Assembly (NCBI GenBank): GCA_914767715.1
Contig: OU612068.1
Coordinates: forward strand, 3,906,001 to 3,970,000
Source of the DNA: Membranipora membranacea
Lineage: Eukaryota; Bryozoa; Gymnolaemata; Cheilostomatida; Membraniporidae
DNA length: 64,000 nt
Direction of reading: 5' to 3'
The position numbers and the translations under genes are program-made. Below, in pieces: positions 23,210 through 34,800 of this stretch. How positions within the stretch are numbered: the stretch's first letter is position 1; the number at the start of each line of letters is the position of its first letter. The notes under the pieces are model-generated. The model had not been told where the DNA came from, did no database searches, and saw only the letters and a list, made by a program, of their open reading frames with translations.

Positions 23210-25545
23210 CTACGGATCCTGCTGAACAGCAGCTGTCTGAAATTGGTTTTCTTGAATGGTGTAAACCTCAAGACAACCATGGTCACAATATGCATAGTCA
23301 TCCGAGCAGAGTGAGTCACTTGGTTTTCTACAGTTGTGCTTATCTTGAGAAGACTCGTCATCACAAGATGGAACTAAATCACATTCAGAATGAGGCTCTG
23401 GTAATAGTGGTGACTGCTTTATTGTCTTCAATCGCGGGGCAACATCATGCAGCAGTTGATATTGCCGTTGTTGCTGTAGGATTTGATTTTCTGCTGGGGT
23501 TGTTGGTGCGGTTGTGAATGTATCTACATCATCATAATCTTCATCTATCTCCTCATAGATATGATCATCCAGGTCAGGCATGGGAGGTTTGGGCCTGTTG
23601 ATGAAGGGCATAATCCTGGTATAATATGGTGTTACTGGACAGCTGCATCTATCTCCGTGCTTCTTGATGTGGTATTTCCCAGGTTTATTGTCGCCCCCAA
23701 TGCTGATAACTCTATACCTATGCAAAAGGTAAAAACATAGCAATGAACATTGTGTCTACCATAATGAATATTATTATTATTGTTGGAACTTTCAAAAGAG
23801 CAGTCTGCGACCATGTACTGATCGAAATATCTTCGTTTACCAAGTACTAAGTTCTTTTGGTATCAAAACGACTATTTTTGTCTCTTTCAACTTTTACTAG
23901 CGAACTTCCAAACAACAGGTTTTGAGTCAGCAAACAGACTTACCCTCAGAATCACGTGGACTCCTGTCTATGATCTGCCTGGCATGATGACGTAAATTGA
24001 TGGGTTTACTTTGGCGCCGCCGATATTTACAAACGCCCAGAATTACCAACGTACATATCAGCAGTAGAAGTAATATAGACCCGATTATAATACCAATGAT
24101 TAATGTATGATCTGTAAATAAACAAAATATTATGACATTTGTGATAAAAATATTTCGATCTTGGATAAAACTCATTAGCATTGCTGACAACGGCTAGTGC
24201 AAGTACAAGTTTTTGTTAGTGAATTGTCAATCTTTGATAATTAGATGCCACAAACTTACTGTTGGTCAGAGTTGCAGAGGTTATTTGTGCACAGGAGCTG
24301 GTCACTATAATCAAAAGGTATATAATTGATTTCCACGAGCTTATAAGAAGATTATCAAAGGCTAGGTAGAGTTTGTCAAAAATGATCTCCCTAAAGCTTA
24401 GTGTGAATCTACATTATTGGATATATCGGAGTAGGCTTCATACCACTAGTGGAAGAGTAATAGATTCTAAAAAAGGAAGAGAATTGTTCTCTGAAGAGAT
24501 ACATTACAGTTGGGTCAGTTTCAAGTTCTCAATTGTTACCAATTTTTTTTATTAGCCTCTTTTTGAGTTGCAGTTATATATAAAGAATGAAATTGAGAGA
24601 AAACAATAATGTCACATCAAAGGTCACATGTTCTTACCTTGTGCTGTAATGCGGTATATAATGTTCCTATTGGGGTCATTAGCATATATGTATCCACTCC
24701 CCTGCACCATGCCATGAAGTTGTAACCTGTTCTTACACTCCCCGGTATTATTGGCGTTGTTGTGAAAGATGAGAGTTTCATCCGTGCAGACGATCATTTT
24801 TGTTTTACTTTAAAGTCAACTGCTATTGTGTTAAAAGGTTGTTGATCAGACAACCCAATGAAAACTTTTTCGTTTAAACCTATGATTTGAGCTATGGGGG
24901 CCCCTGCCCAATCTGATTCTATTTTCTTTGACTGACGATCATATTTGTGAAGGGTATAAAATTCTGCTTCATGACTTGATGTGAAAATTATTGAATATTC
25001 CTTACTGAAGGCAAAAGCTTGGACTATATCGTAATTAAACCCATGTGTTTTTAGGTCAAACAAGATGGTTGGCTCAATGATATTCTCATTATTTTTAAAT
25101 TGTCGCACTACAGCACCATCTGAGTAGTAGATGATATTATCTCGGGAGTTCACAGCGATCTGGTTTATGCCTAGTCTGTCTGTTTGGTGGCAGCGTGATG
25201 TTTCAGAACAGCAGGTTTTTTTACTTGCATACCAAATTTACCTCAGTCTGGTTTGTATGAGACACCTGTTTTATTGCCATATCTTTACTGTCCAAGATAA
25301 TCATACCCGTGCCGGTTCCTAGCCGAATCGCTTGACCTATTTTCACAACACTAGTACTGCTGTAAATTATTGAAGCAGACTTGCTGCTGTTGGCAAGATC
25401 TGATTGATAAACGGTTCCTATGTCAATCGGACTCAATAAAATCGTGGACCCTGGACCAAATTTTGAATCGAGAAAGCTACTCAAGATCATATTGTCTTGA
25501 TACATTGTGTAGTTGTCAGTGATATCAATCGCTAACATGGTAGAT
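23210..25545 (-). pseudogene. single-pass membrane receptor-like gene with YEEI tail; frame-disrupted as read
   Basis: Minus-strand exons: 25225-25545; 25175 to about 24645; ~24255-24300; 23944-24111; and a last exon from ~23719 to the stop at 23210. The extracellular part has beta-propeller-like strands (LGINQIAV, NIIYYSDGAVV, loosely YWTD-like) and several N-glycosylation sites. Exon 23944-24111 holds a helix IIGIIIGSILLLLLICTLVI followed by CKYRRRQ. The tail is acidic with HIYEEIDEDYDDVD; YEEI is the classic Src-family SH2 docking motif once phosphorylated. Breaks: a 49-nt GT..AG-bounded stretch (25176-25224); an A5 run (24795-24799) one base short for the frame; and a G5 run (23694-23698) one base short. 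Two homopolymer indels fit sequencing error as well as decay. The 5' exons are not found. Family unrecognised. Confidence 0.6.
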
Positions 25546-26329
25546 CTGCAAAAATGAGAAACAAGAGATGAAAACATCCAACAACCCAACCCAAAGCAAA
25601 ATAGCTTGTCAAAGCAGAAATGGTCTAAATGGAAATCTTAACTTTGATTATTCACTCCCATATTATACATAAAAATTTTAGCATTAAAAAATTTGAGTTA
25701 TCACACAAAAATTCAAATGTTGTGATATCCTTATTTAACAAAAATCAACTCCAGATAGTGGTTCTAAGTGCAACAGGATTCGTTGTGGTTGTGGTAAAAG
25801 CTAGAAGTAATAGCCAAGGTAGTGTGTAATGTACTATTCATGAGCTTTCCCATCAGATCAATTCAAGAAAGATTTTTAACCTCATTTTAGGGCTGACATC
25901 TATTGATTCTTATGAAATTTAATACGCAAAGTATGTACGTATTATTTTATATTAAGAACTTTAGAACATACTTTTTCTCACAGACTTCTTGGCTGAATGG
26001 AATTTTAAGCCCAAGACAATAGCACCTGAAAGCAATTAATATTGTGAAGTCTTATCAAACAGGGTTAGTCCTACTAGTCTGAGCCCCCAGACCCTTCCCC
26101 CCCCCCCTCCCCGTCCGGAAGTGCAGCAGCCTGGGAACGCTGGCTAGTTGAGAGAGTGTAGATGATAACCATAATAAGAAATAAATACCTAGTGGGCTGT
26201 TATCCAAAGGACTGATTACAATGGAACTGATTTCAATGGAACTGATTTCAATGGTCCTACTTGTTGATTCAGCCTGTAACTTCTACAGTGTTAATAACAT
26301 TGGTTACATCCGGTTGGGTTCAATTACTA

Positions 26330-26351
26330 CACAGAGAGAAATATTGCGGTG
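26330..26351 (+). repeat. left terminal inverted repeat of the CACTA-like element
   Basis: Begins CACAGAG and ends TTGCGGTG; pairs with 34801-34822 with two mismatches. Confidence 0.8.
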
Positions 26352-26365
26352 CATGTGATAAGAGC

Positions 26366-26515
26366 CTTCTGGTAAAACATTCTTCTTGTGAGTTTGCGGT
26401 GTTTTAGCGTTATCCTAAACCAGGGTCTTATGGTAAATTGACTTAAATATTTCATTTACCAGAAGAAATGATAAACTACATGGTGTGGCTTTCTTATTGT
26501 AATCTTACGGTAAAT
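26366..26515. promoter_or_regulatory. left subterminal motif cluster
   Basis: Four copies of a CTTCTGGTAAA / TTTACCAGAAG-type word at 26366-26377, 26427-26439 (CTTATGGTAAA), 26455-26465 and 26504-26515 (CTTACGGTAAA), in both orientations. Probable binding sites for an element-encoded protein; inferred from the analogous arrays in plant CACTA elements. Confidence 0.6.
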
Positions 26516-26844
26516 GTGTCATAATCATGAGTGCTTTGTCTCTGTGATTGGAGCATACATGACTATGACTATTCAACAAATGTGTCACAACCAAGAAGAG
26601 AATACGTGTTGTTTGAATTCCGAAATTGGGAACAGGGCTTTATAATCTGCTTTAGAGGCAATACCCCTAAATCATTTTGACAGTGGTTTTGGTCATATTA
26701 TGAATATTGCAATGTGTTTGCTGGAATTTGTGTTTATTTTCAATATTATTTGCCTGCCCACCGTGTGATAAAAACTTACAGGGATTAAAAATAGAAAATT
26801 CATAATATTGTTTATATAAAAAAGTACAAATTTCCAATTGCGTG

Positions 26845-29800
26845 TCAAAGGACAACGTGTCTTATACAGAGAAATATCAAGCCATTGTCAGTATGAACCA
26901 GAGATGCAGGCGAAAGATATGGTAGAATGTTTTGCTTCACTGTTATAATCTCTTCTGTTTCATGAGTAACCTGGTAGGCATGATAGTGGGAACAGAAAAA
27001 CGTTTCAACTACAGCGCATGTGAACTGATACGTGCTCCCATCACGAAGCATAGATTTGATTTTGCCAAATACAGGCTGGGTTAGCGTGTCGTTTACCTCA
27101 ACCACCAAGTAATCTCCAACACGATAATCAGTACCTCCTATTTCTACAGCATGTTTATTTTTGACTATATTCATCACAGTCTCCTGTGTATCGGCATATT
27201 CCTTGATTTGGTAGCGTTTTGCCACTGTGAGAGGAAGGTTCTTGAAGTTACCTACAGAAAAATAAAACTCGAGATTTAGGCATTGTTCCTTTCTGGAATG
27301 TACTACCATTTAGCATTTTCAAAGGAAATTGTTTGTGCCTGAAGGGCGGGCCGCAAACGTCTGTGCAAATTTGCTCTCAGTTTGTAGGCAGGTCGGACAA
27401 CACCTTGGGATCCAACATGTCCCAGTAGGCAGTGGACTGCAGTGGGATTCTAACCCTCAACCTTCAACACTTGCATGCTGAAGTCCGGCACTCTAACCAA
27501 CTGGGCCATCTCCTACTCCTAAGTTGAGGAAATATATCACGCTGTTACAACTGGTATGAATGGAAATCATACTCACACGAAACTGAGGCCACTAGCTTTG
27601 CCAGACGATGTTTAGATTCATATCGCATGCACCAGTAATTGATAAGCGGCCCATGATCTCTGATGCTGTGACCATAGTGTGTCATGAAATGGGCTTTGGG
27701 AGTTAGGTTTGCTATATCTCCATACACCTATGAGAAAAGACAAGTATAAAACAGGCGTCATTAAGGGTGAACTGAGCTGTCAGGGAGGAAAGCTAAATTG
27801 TTTAAAATTATAAAATGTGCTGGGGCTGTGGAAGTTCGAGGCAGATATAGTTCACTATACAAATATTTTATGATAATACAGTATACATATTAAAGATTTT
27901 GGTACCAGCACCACCTTGGAAGAGGGAGGGCAGGCATAGGAGTTCAATAACGGCATTGGCAAAACTTTGTGCATGCTCAGCTTAGACCTTTCAGCAACAA
28001 CTGACTGGGCTGAGGCAGAACCATAAGTGATGAGCTTGAATTTCAACTTACAGCGATAAACATGCTGTGATGTTCCTCTATTAGCCCTTCTAAGGTGTAA
28101 CTGCAGTCAATTGTCATCTCGGGAGCAAAAACAATATCCATTATTGTCCTAAGCAGAAGAAATATTGCCCACTCAGGGTAGTCCACAGGGATTAGGTGTC
28201 CAATCATCTGTGGAAGAAATCTGATGAGAGCCCACATTTGGCTGGCACTTTGTTTCATCAACTCGACATTCCGTTGAACAGAGGGCCTGTTGGAGGCTTC
28301 GTGTCTGCTGCAAAACATAAACAATTTCTGATAATTTGTCTGGTCCATAGGTAACAGAGCTGACGATGATTTACTCACATATCTCGGCTGTTATTGTCAC
28401 CATTTCAAAGTCTGTAATTGAGTAGGTTAGGCCTACTGAAATCATATTTTTTCTACTTATGTTGTTGAGTAGCCTAGGTAAGAATCATCCACCAAAGTGA
28501 AACTTACCCATAGTCCAGTGATATGATCTTTTGGTTGAGATAATCCAGCGTAATTATCTTGTCCTGTAACAGGGCTTCAAGCAAACATTTAACCTCTGTC
28601 TTCCCCAAGCCTTCCAATATATCATGCCTGCAACATAGAGATAAACATCTTTGCTGATTTCTATTCATTTTTTTAAATTAGGTTCCTGCTTGAAAGTTTC
28701 AAGTAAAATAATTGATTAAAAATCAAGTTTAAAAAAAATGCAGCGTTGTTGTCTGTAAGTCTAAGCTAGAGAGGTCAAGACTAGAGTGTCAACCCCTACC
28801 CCCACAAAGCCTCCTTCAGCCGACCCCGACAGCCCGCTCTCCTCCTCTCCCATCAAATTTATGAGTAATAATCTTATAAAACTCACATCACATCGGGAAC
28901 TGTAGAATCAACACCAGAGAAGTAAGAGAGTTCATCCAGTGCACATGGTTGTTTGACTCTATGTGAGGATGTAAGATCAGCATTATCCAGTACCATTTCA
29001 ACATCTAGATGATTACCAATGGCAGAGTGCCGGAGCTGATCTCGACAGTGGGTTGATTCTGGGATCTCGTTTTTTGATATGTGGCAGAACCTACAGCAAT
29101 GGCCTCCACTGAAACTCTATATCATTCCGAGGATAGCATTAGCAGCAAGATTATCACCAACTATGTGTTCCAAAGTTGCATATAGCTTTGGGTACATCCC
29201 GTCATTGCCCGCCAGTGATACACCAGAATACAAAGCTTCCATATCCGCAATGAATGGTTTGAGAATCGCAGCATATCCATATTCCTTCACATCACTTGCA
29301 TGGCAAACAATTGCAAGATGTATCGCTCTGAGTTTACTTGCAGCCTTTCCACGAATGGTATAGTAGAACATTGTTAACTTGTGAACTCCAGCACGTGACC
29401 CTAATGGATTCGCTACCTCAATGTCATCATTATAAAGTATCAACTTTAAGGCTGTCGGATTGTTTGAGTGGAATTCTGAGGATTTGAAACGATGAGTGTC
29501 CAGGTAAGAGGCAACAACATCCTGCGATGGTTGTTGAGGCTGAACTCTAGAGTAGTATTGGTTGTACTTTTCCAACATCGGTATAATTGGCACATACTGG
29601 GCTTCAACATCCACATTGACATTCGATCCATCAGGACGTACATCTTCACGCTCCCCAATTTTGTAATGTTTGGAAAGCACAAGCCCTTTACCTGTGAAGT
29701 ACTTCATTCGTTGGTATTCTGTTGATAGATTGGTAATCAGCCCCTGTGCATGTTTTATTTCAGGTCTTAGCGACTTCAATGCATCATTATCGCTTCATGT

Positions 29801-29846
29801 ATTGTTGGAGGAAGCTCAAGGCATACTGTGGTTTGTCGCACCCCAT
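26845..29846 (-). pseudogene. transposase of the CACTA-like element, inactivated
   Basis: Minus-strand exons: 28887-29846, 28508-28627, 28052-28307, 27577-27727 and 26845-27251 (stop 26845-26847). Introns are GT..AG and phases join cleanly (for example DVM/HDILEG). Recognisable blocks in order: KLYATLEHIVGDNLAANAIL, a zinc-binding HCCRFC, PDVMHDILEG, the Leu-rich ASQMWALIRFLPQMIG, LTPKAHFMTHYGH with GPLINYWCMRYESKHRLAK, and a C-terminal DYRVGDYLVVEV strand. The GDNL...CRFC / MHD.LEG / PKxHxxxHY...GPL..W.MR.E.KH succession is typical of a large animal transposase-like family that resembles TNP2/DUF4218 of plant CACTA elements. Damage: an in-frame TAG at 29117-29119 just before the CRFC zinc motif, and a one-base frameshift between about 29784 and 29797. 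Otherwise open, so inactivation is recent. The N-terminus is uncertain. Confidence 0.75.
27335..27535 (-). mobile_element. tRNA-derived SINE-like insertion in a transposase intron
   Basis: Within the 27252-27576 intron, the minus-strand sequence contains TGGCCCAGTTGGTTAGAGTG (A box) and GGGTTAGAATCCC (B box; plus 27444-27456), a tRNA head. GC content is well above the surroundings. Outer ends are not defined. Confidence 0.6.
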
Positions 29847-30233
29847 ATATGATCCAAAATGTTGGCATAATAGATTTAGCCTTGTAAACTAATATCTGGT
29901 GGTCTGAGCTTAAACTACTGGTGCCACTCAGATCAATCTGTGCCCGTGGAATTCTGTATAGCTCAGAGATATCTAATTGAGATTGTCACCTGATAAGCAA
30001 ATAAAATGCGTAAACCGATCTTCAAAAACAGGATGATGGCACTATTTCATACCCTGATTTTGATGATTAGTCTGTGCAAATTATTGGCCCATTAGATGAC
30101 AATGCTCATACCATTAGTTGTGAGCTATACATAAGTAAAAAACACACACCTGCCTGTGTGGCAGCAGAAGTTTAAAGATATTATATGCGATGAGACCCCT
30201 GATTTGACCAAGATCCACTTCTTTTTTTTCCAG

Positions 30234-32940
30234 ATGAATAATCTGATACTAGGAGCATATGAAAGGCTGCAGGGGAAATTTAGTAAGACAGAAATTAAAC
30301 GATATACAGGAGATGAGTTGATTACTAAAAAGGAGCGAACAAGGCTACAAAGGATCTACGTGCCATATGTTGTAGAGAAATACACAGAGAAGTTTGGGAA
30401 CCAGCACGTGACGTGTGACATTATACAGTATGTCGCAGAAGCTATGGTGAACCAGTTCCCATCACTGAGAGACATAAACACAGACCATACTAGCCCAACA
30501 TTTGTAAGTATGACCAATGGTGAAGAAACTTTTGAGATAGCAGTGGTGCAAGGTTAGACCTAGACAAGGCTGCAACCATCATGTGGTCTTGTTGCATATA
30601 TTTTGCACAATTAATCATTGTCTCAGAGAGTTAATAATCGACAGTGCTGTTTTCCGTCAGTTATTGTAGTTGTCTTTTCAAGCTAGAGTAGCGCTTAGTG
30701 GTTTGTGATAATATTTGATGGGTTTAGGAATATAGCGAAACACATGTCAAAAATCGGGGATTTCTTTCTCTCAATTGTGTCCATTGCTTATCTTAAAGGA
30801 AAACTTCAACTATCAGCCACTTGATTCTGATCTTGACTCATCAATTTTGACGAATAATTTTATGTTTTTGTAGAGACATTTTTTTGTGCGTCGCCCTACT
30901 TCAGGACAGTTGTACGAGGCGTTCAAGAATGCTAACAGGAGTCTGCCTGACGAACTAAAACTAAGACAGAGTACAGCCAGCAAGGGAAGGAAAAGAAAGG
31001 CAACAGAGTCGACGACAGTTCCAACGCCGGTCAATCTCTCCTATAGAGAAAAAAAAATTTGGTTAAAGATATCTTAGTTGTCATTCATCAAACATAATAT
31101 TCGACTTAAATTGGATGAGAGAACCTTGGTCTGAATTTATTGGTTCCATCCATGGTTATCTATTGTGCTGGTTTATTGTGTACTCTCTTGTACTCGACGA
31201 CAAAATCTGTAACGGGTTAACATATCCTGTGAACCGCAGCAACAGTTTACAAATGTCCAGATACTTCACCTGCAGTTTCCTCCTTTATTCCCACTCACAG
31301 ACCATGTGACCGTCGAAAGACATTAAGCTCACCATTGGTAGCTACCTGCTGTCTGTCTGTTTAAACACCTTGTATTAATTAATTCACTCCTTCCATTTTC
31401 TAGTGAAAGAGATCGAGTTGGCACCCCCTCCAAAGAGAAGAAAGCTTCTGGCTGAAACCTATGCAGAGAGGAGGCTTTGGATTGTCACAGAAGGCCCAGG
31501 AATGATCGAGACCCTGAAGAAATTCAATGTTTTCGTCAGATGTCCTGAAGAGGTAAGATTTTTATTTATTTTGAGGTGTGTAATAGATGCACAGTGATGG
31601 TCATGTTGTATGGCATTGTAGCTACTTATATTGCATTGCTATGATTCACAGTTTGCGTAACTGAATTAAATTTTGAAAAGAACCAGCAAAAAGTTAGATA
31701 GCTTGGAAGAAAAATTTACAAATATATTTATAAAATATTTCTTCTTGATAGTGCTGTTTTCAACCAGTGTTATTCCATACTGTCGTGTTATACACAACTT
31801 TGACTTGTGCCCTATTATATGACACAATGCTTGCTATCACAATCATTACAGAAAAAGTCCAGTTCTGTATGGGCAATAGCCAGTTTTGTGCAAAAATCAT
31901 ATTAGAGATTTTGTTGGTGTAGCCCACGTTACATGCTAAGGCAAATTATAGGAAGGGTGCTCTGAGACATGTGGCAAGTGCTGTACAAGACTCATGCACT
32001 TGCACAGCACCTGCCACAAGTCTTACCACACTCGGCGCCAGCTACGGCTTTTAGTGCCCATTCGGAACGGATAAATATTTGTAATGACTAGATGATATCT
32101 CCTTCCAATTTCTGTTTTGCCTTAGTTGGGTGATACTGTTTATATTCAAAATAAAGGAAAAATACTTTTTCCCTTGTTGTAGATATCATATGAGTTTGAT
32201 CGGATAGATAAGGCACATTCGGCTGCTAAGGGATTGGAGAGGCTGGAGAAGCTGATAGGCTTGCTGGAGCCAACAGGTAAGGGTCGCTGTAATTGTCATC
32301 TTTTGGGGCATAGCATAGACTGGTAATTGTATACGAGATCATAAACAGTGCAGTCCACATTGAAAGAATATTTATGGAATTCATGCGGTTTACCTGTTTG
32401 AACATCATATTAAAGCTTACCCAACCCCTCCTCTTTCTAGCACCAATGAACGAATTGTACCGGGTTGAGGATTTCATTTGATATGTGGCATTTGCATGAC
32501 ACTGGTGTACCAGCCTGCTGATTCGCATAACTAATTACACAAACAGCGTTGATACATTTCTATCTCTTTTCTCCACAGATGATCACGTGCTGACTTTGAA
32601 CAAAATGATTGGAAAGTGTGGTTTGAAGTTTAGAGCAAGGGCTATGGAGGTTTTGTTACGTGTCGGCGACGCTGCTCTAACTTCAAACAAATACGGGAGT
32701 GTAATCTTGTGTAAAGAGGATACGGGACTCAGTGTATGTGTATGCAAGGGTTTCTCCTTTCCTGTAAAGTCTCTAGCCTCAGGGCTGAATTATCTCATCA
32801 TGTTATTCTTTCTTTTGAATATTGACTACCCAAAGCAAGCTCCAACGCTATTCCATTTTATTTCAAACCTGCATGGCCTCAAGGTCCCTCTCAGCTGCAC
32901 CATGACAGACCTCCAAATACTTCTTAAAGACTTAGTTTGA
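30234..32940 (+). CDS. second gene of the CACTA-like element, uncharacterised protein (SAMD3-like region)
   Basis: Plus-strand exons: 30234-30503, from 30874 (donor near 31020-31070 unresolved), 31404-31552, 32183-32276 and 32579-32940. It starts at MNNLILGAYERLQGKF after a pyrimidine-rich acceptor, so this ATG may be internal. Exon 1 has RIYVPYVVEKYTEKFG and YVAEAMVNQFPSLRDIN; exon 2 has SGQLYEAFKNANRSLP followed by a basic KGRKRKA patch; exon 3 has the charged PPPKRRKLLAETYAERRLW. This N-terminal layout reminds me of the uncharacterised SAMD3-like proteins common in fish and invertebrate genomes. No nuclease or zinc motif is visible. It is divergent from the transposase with starts about 400 bp apart, suggesting a shared bidirectional promoter. 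It could be the DNA-binding partner of the transposase (the TnpA role in plant elements); that role is inference. No stop interrupts the recognised exons. Confidence 0.6.
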
Positions 32941-33940
32941 GGCTGCTCTTTTGTATCACATCTTATTCTCCATATTTTATTCTATCATGTGAGCGATTTT
33001 CAGCTTTAGAATCCAAATATTGAGGAAGTTATGGCCTCTCAAACTTCCAGGGTGATTGCCTTCAATCGGCATTGGGAATAGGCGGATGTTTCCCCTGGGG
33101 TATGTCACAACCATAGACATGTGACATAGACATTATGAGTTAGTAGTTAATACACTAATAATCACAATAATTGATGATCAAAATTCAGACCTGGGTGGGA
33201 ATCGAACCCGGGTCCCTCTATCTACAGGCAACGACGCTACCATCACGCCACTTGGACCAACTAGGTTAGCTGGCTGTGACGTACCCTAGGGATTGCCGGC
33301 TGATTTTTACTGCCGATAAATTGCAGTCACCTTGGAAGTTTGAGAGGCCATAACTTCCTCAGGGCTGAATTATCTCATCATGTTATTCTTTCTTTTGAAT
33401 ATTGACTACCCAAAGCAAGCTCCAACGCTATTCCATTTTATTTCAAACCTGCATGGCCTCAAGGTCCCTCTCAGCTGCACCATGACAGACCTCCAAATAC
33501 TTCTTAAAGACTTAGTTTGAGGCTGCTCTTTTGTATCACATCTTATTCTCCATATTTTATTCTATCATGTGAGCGATTTTCAGCTTTAGAATCCAAATAT
33601 TGAGGAAGTTATGGCCTCTCAAACTTCCAGGGTGATTGCCTTCAATCGGCATTGGGAATAGGCGGATGTTTCCCCTGGGGTATGTCACAACCATAGACAT
33701 GTGACATAGACATTATGAGTTAGTAGTTAATACACTAATAATCACAATAATTGATGATCAAAATTCAGACCTGGGTGGGAATCGAACCCGGGTCCCTCTA
33801 TCTACAGGCAACGACGCTACCATCACGCCACTTGGACCAACTAGGTTAGCTGGCTGTGACGTACCCTAGGGATTGCCAGCTGATTTTTACTGCCGATAAA
33901 TTGCAGTCACCTTGGAAGTTTGAGAGGCCATAACTTCCTC
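32777..33940. repeat. 580-bp direct tandem duplication
   Basis: The block starting CCTCAGGGCTGAATTATC at 32777 recurs at 33357, offset 580 bp, with roughly one visible mismatch. It copies the last ~160 bp of the second gene plus most of the adjacent MITE. The joint is a 4-base CCTC shared by both breakpoints. It is either very recent or an assembly artefact. Confidence 0.9.
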
Positions 33941-34034
33941 AATATTTGGATTCTAAAGCTGAAAATCGCTCACATGATAGAATAAAATATGGAGAATAAG
34001 ATGTGATACAAAAGAGCAGCCTAAAACAAAGTCT
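32928..34034. mobile_element. TTAA-flanked MITE (family C) with tRNA-like core, internally duplicated
   Basis: Flanking TTAA at 32924-32927 and 34035-34038. Left end AGACTTAGTTTGAGGCTGCT; the right end is its near-complement, and the arms stay paired for over 120 bp. Without the 580-bp duplication the element would be about 527 bp. The centre carries tRNA-like modules on the minus strand with B box GGGTTCGATTCCC (plus 33197-33209 and 33777-33789). TTAA duplication suggests a piggyBac-type origin. The left end supplies the last four codons and stop of the element's second gene. Confidence 0.7.
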
Positions 34035-34459
34035 TTAAATAGATAGTTCTCATGTATATACTAAATATTAAAACAAATTTTATCATACTTTAAAATCTGG
34101 ATATTGCCTCTTATTATAGCCCCAATTTTCACATGAATTTTTTGTGTGACACACCTAATTACATACTCTCACCCTTCATTTTATTGTTCTAATTCAAATT
34201 TTCAAATTTACATACTGAATTCTTAATATTAAGCTGTTCTACCTCAGTGGTCATGGATTTTTATTTGTGTTTTTATCAATAACAATTCAATTCTTTCAAG
34301 TACAACATTTCCTCTTCATATCTACTGTGTTGTGTTGTCTAATTCTCCAGGCGATGTGCTGTTGATGCAAGGGTTTCTTATGCACAATTGTGAAAAAAAT
34401 TGAGCCTCTAGCAACAATCAGTTTTATCATAACCTTCTAATCAATCAATATCATCACAG

Positions 34460-34788
34460 CCTCTGGTAAAGTTTTACCAGAAGATATTGTCAGTCATAAC
34501 ATTGGCTCTCATCGATCATATCCAGAACAGCCATTGTTATTTATCACAAGCGCTGGTAAAATTTACCAGAAGATCTTATCAATAATAACATTGTTTCTTA
34601 TCAATCAGATGCAGTACAGCCATTGTTATTTTACCATAAGCCTTGGTAAAATTTATCATAATGTCTTATCATCTATGTGCTCCAGCAGAACACTATTTAC
34701 CATAAGAAACTGGTGTTATTGATTACAAAATCATCATAAGATGACCAGAATAATTGGTTGAAAAAGCAACCGTTAATTCTGGTAAGCT
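34460..34788. promoter_or_regulatory. right subterminal motif cluster
   Basis: At least seven TTTACCAGAAG / TTTACCATAAG-type words or their complements, at about 34460, 34472, 34551, 34560, 34629, 34641, 34695 and 34777. Several form face-to-face pairs (CTGGTAAA then TTTACCAG). Mirrors the left cluster. Confidence 0.6.
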
Positions 34789-34800
34789 TGTAATCAATTT

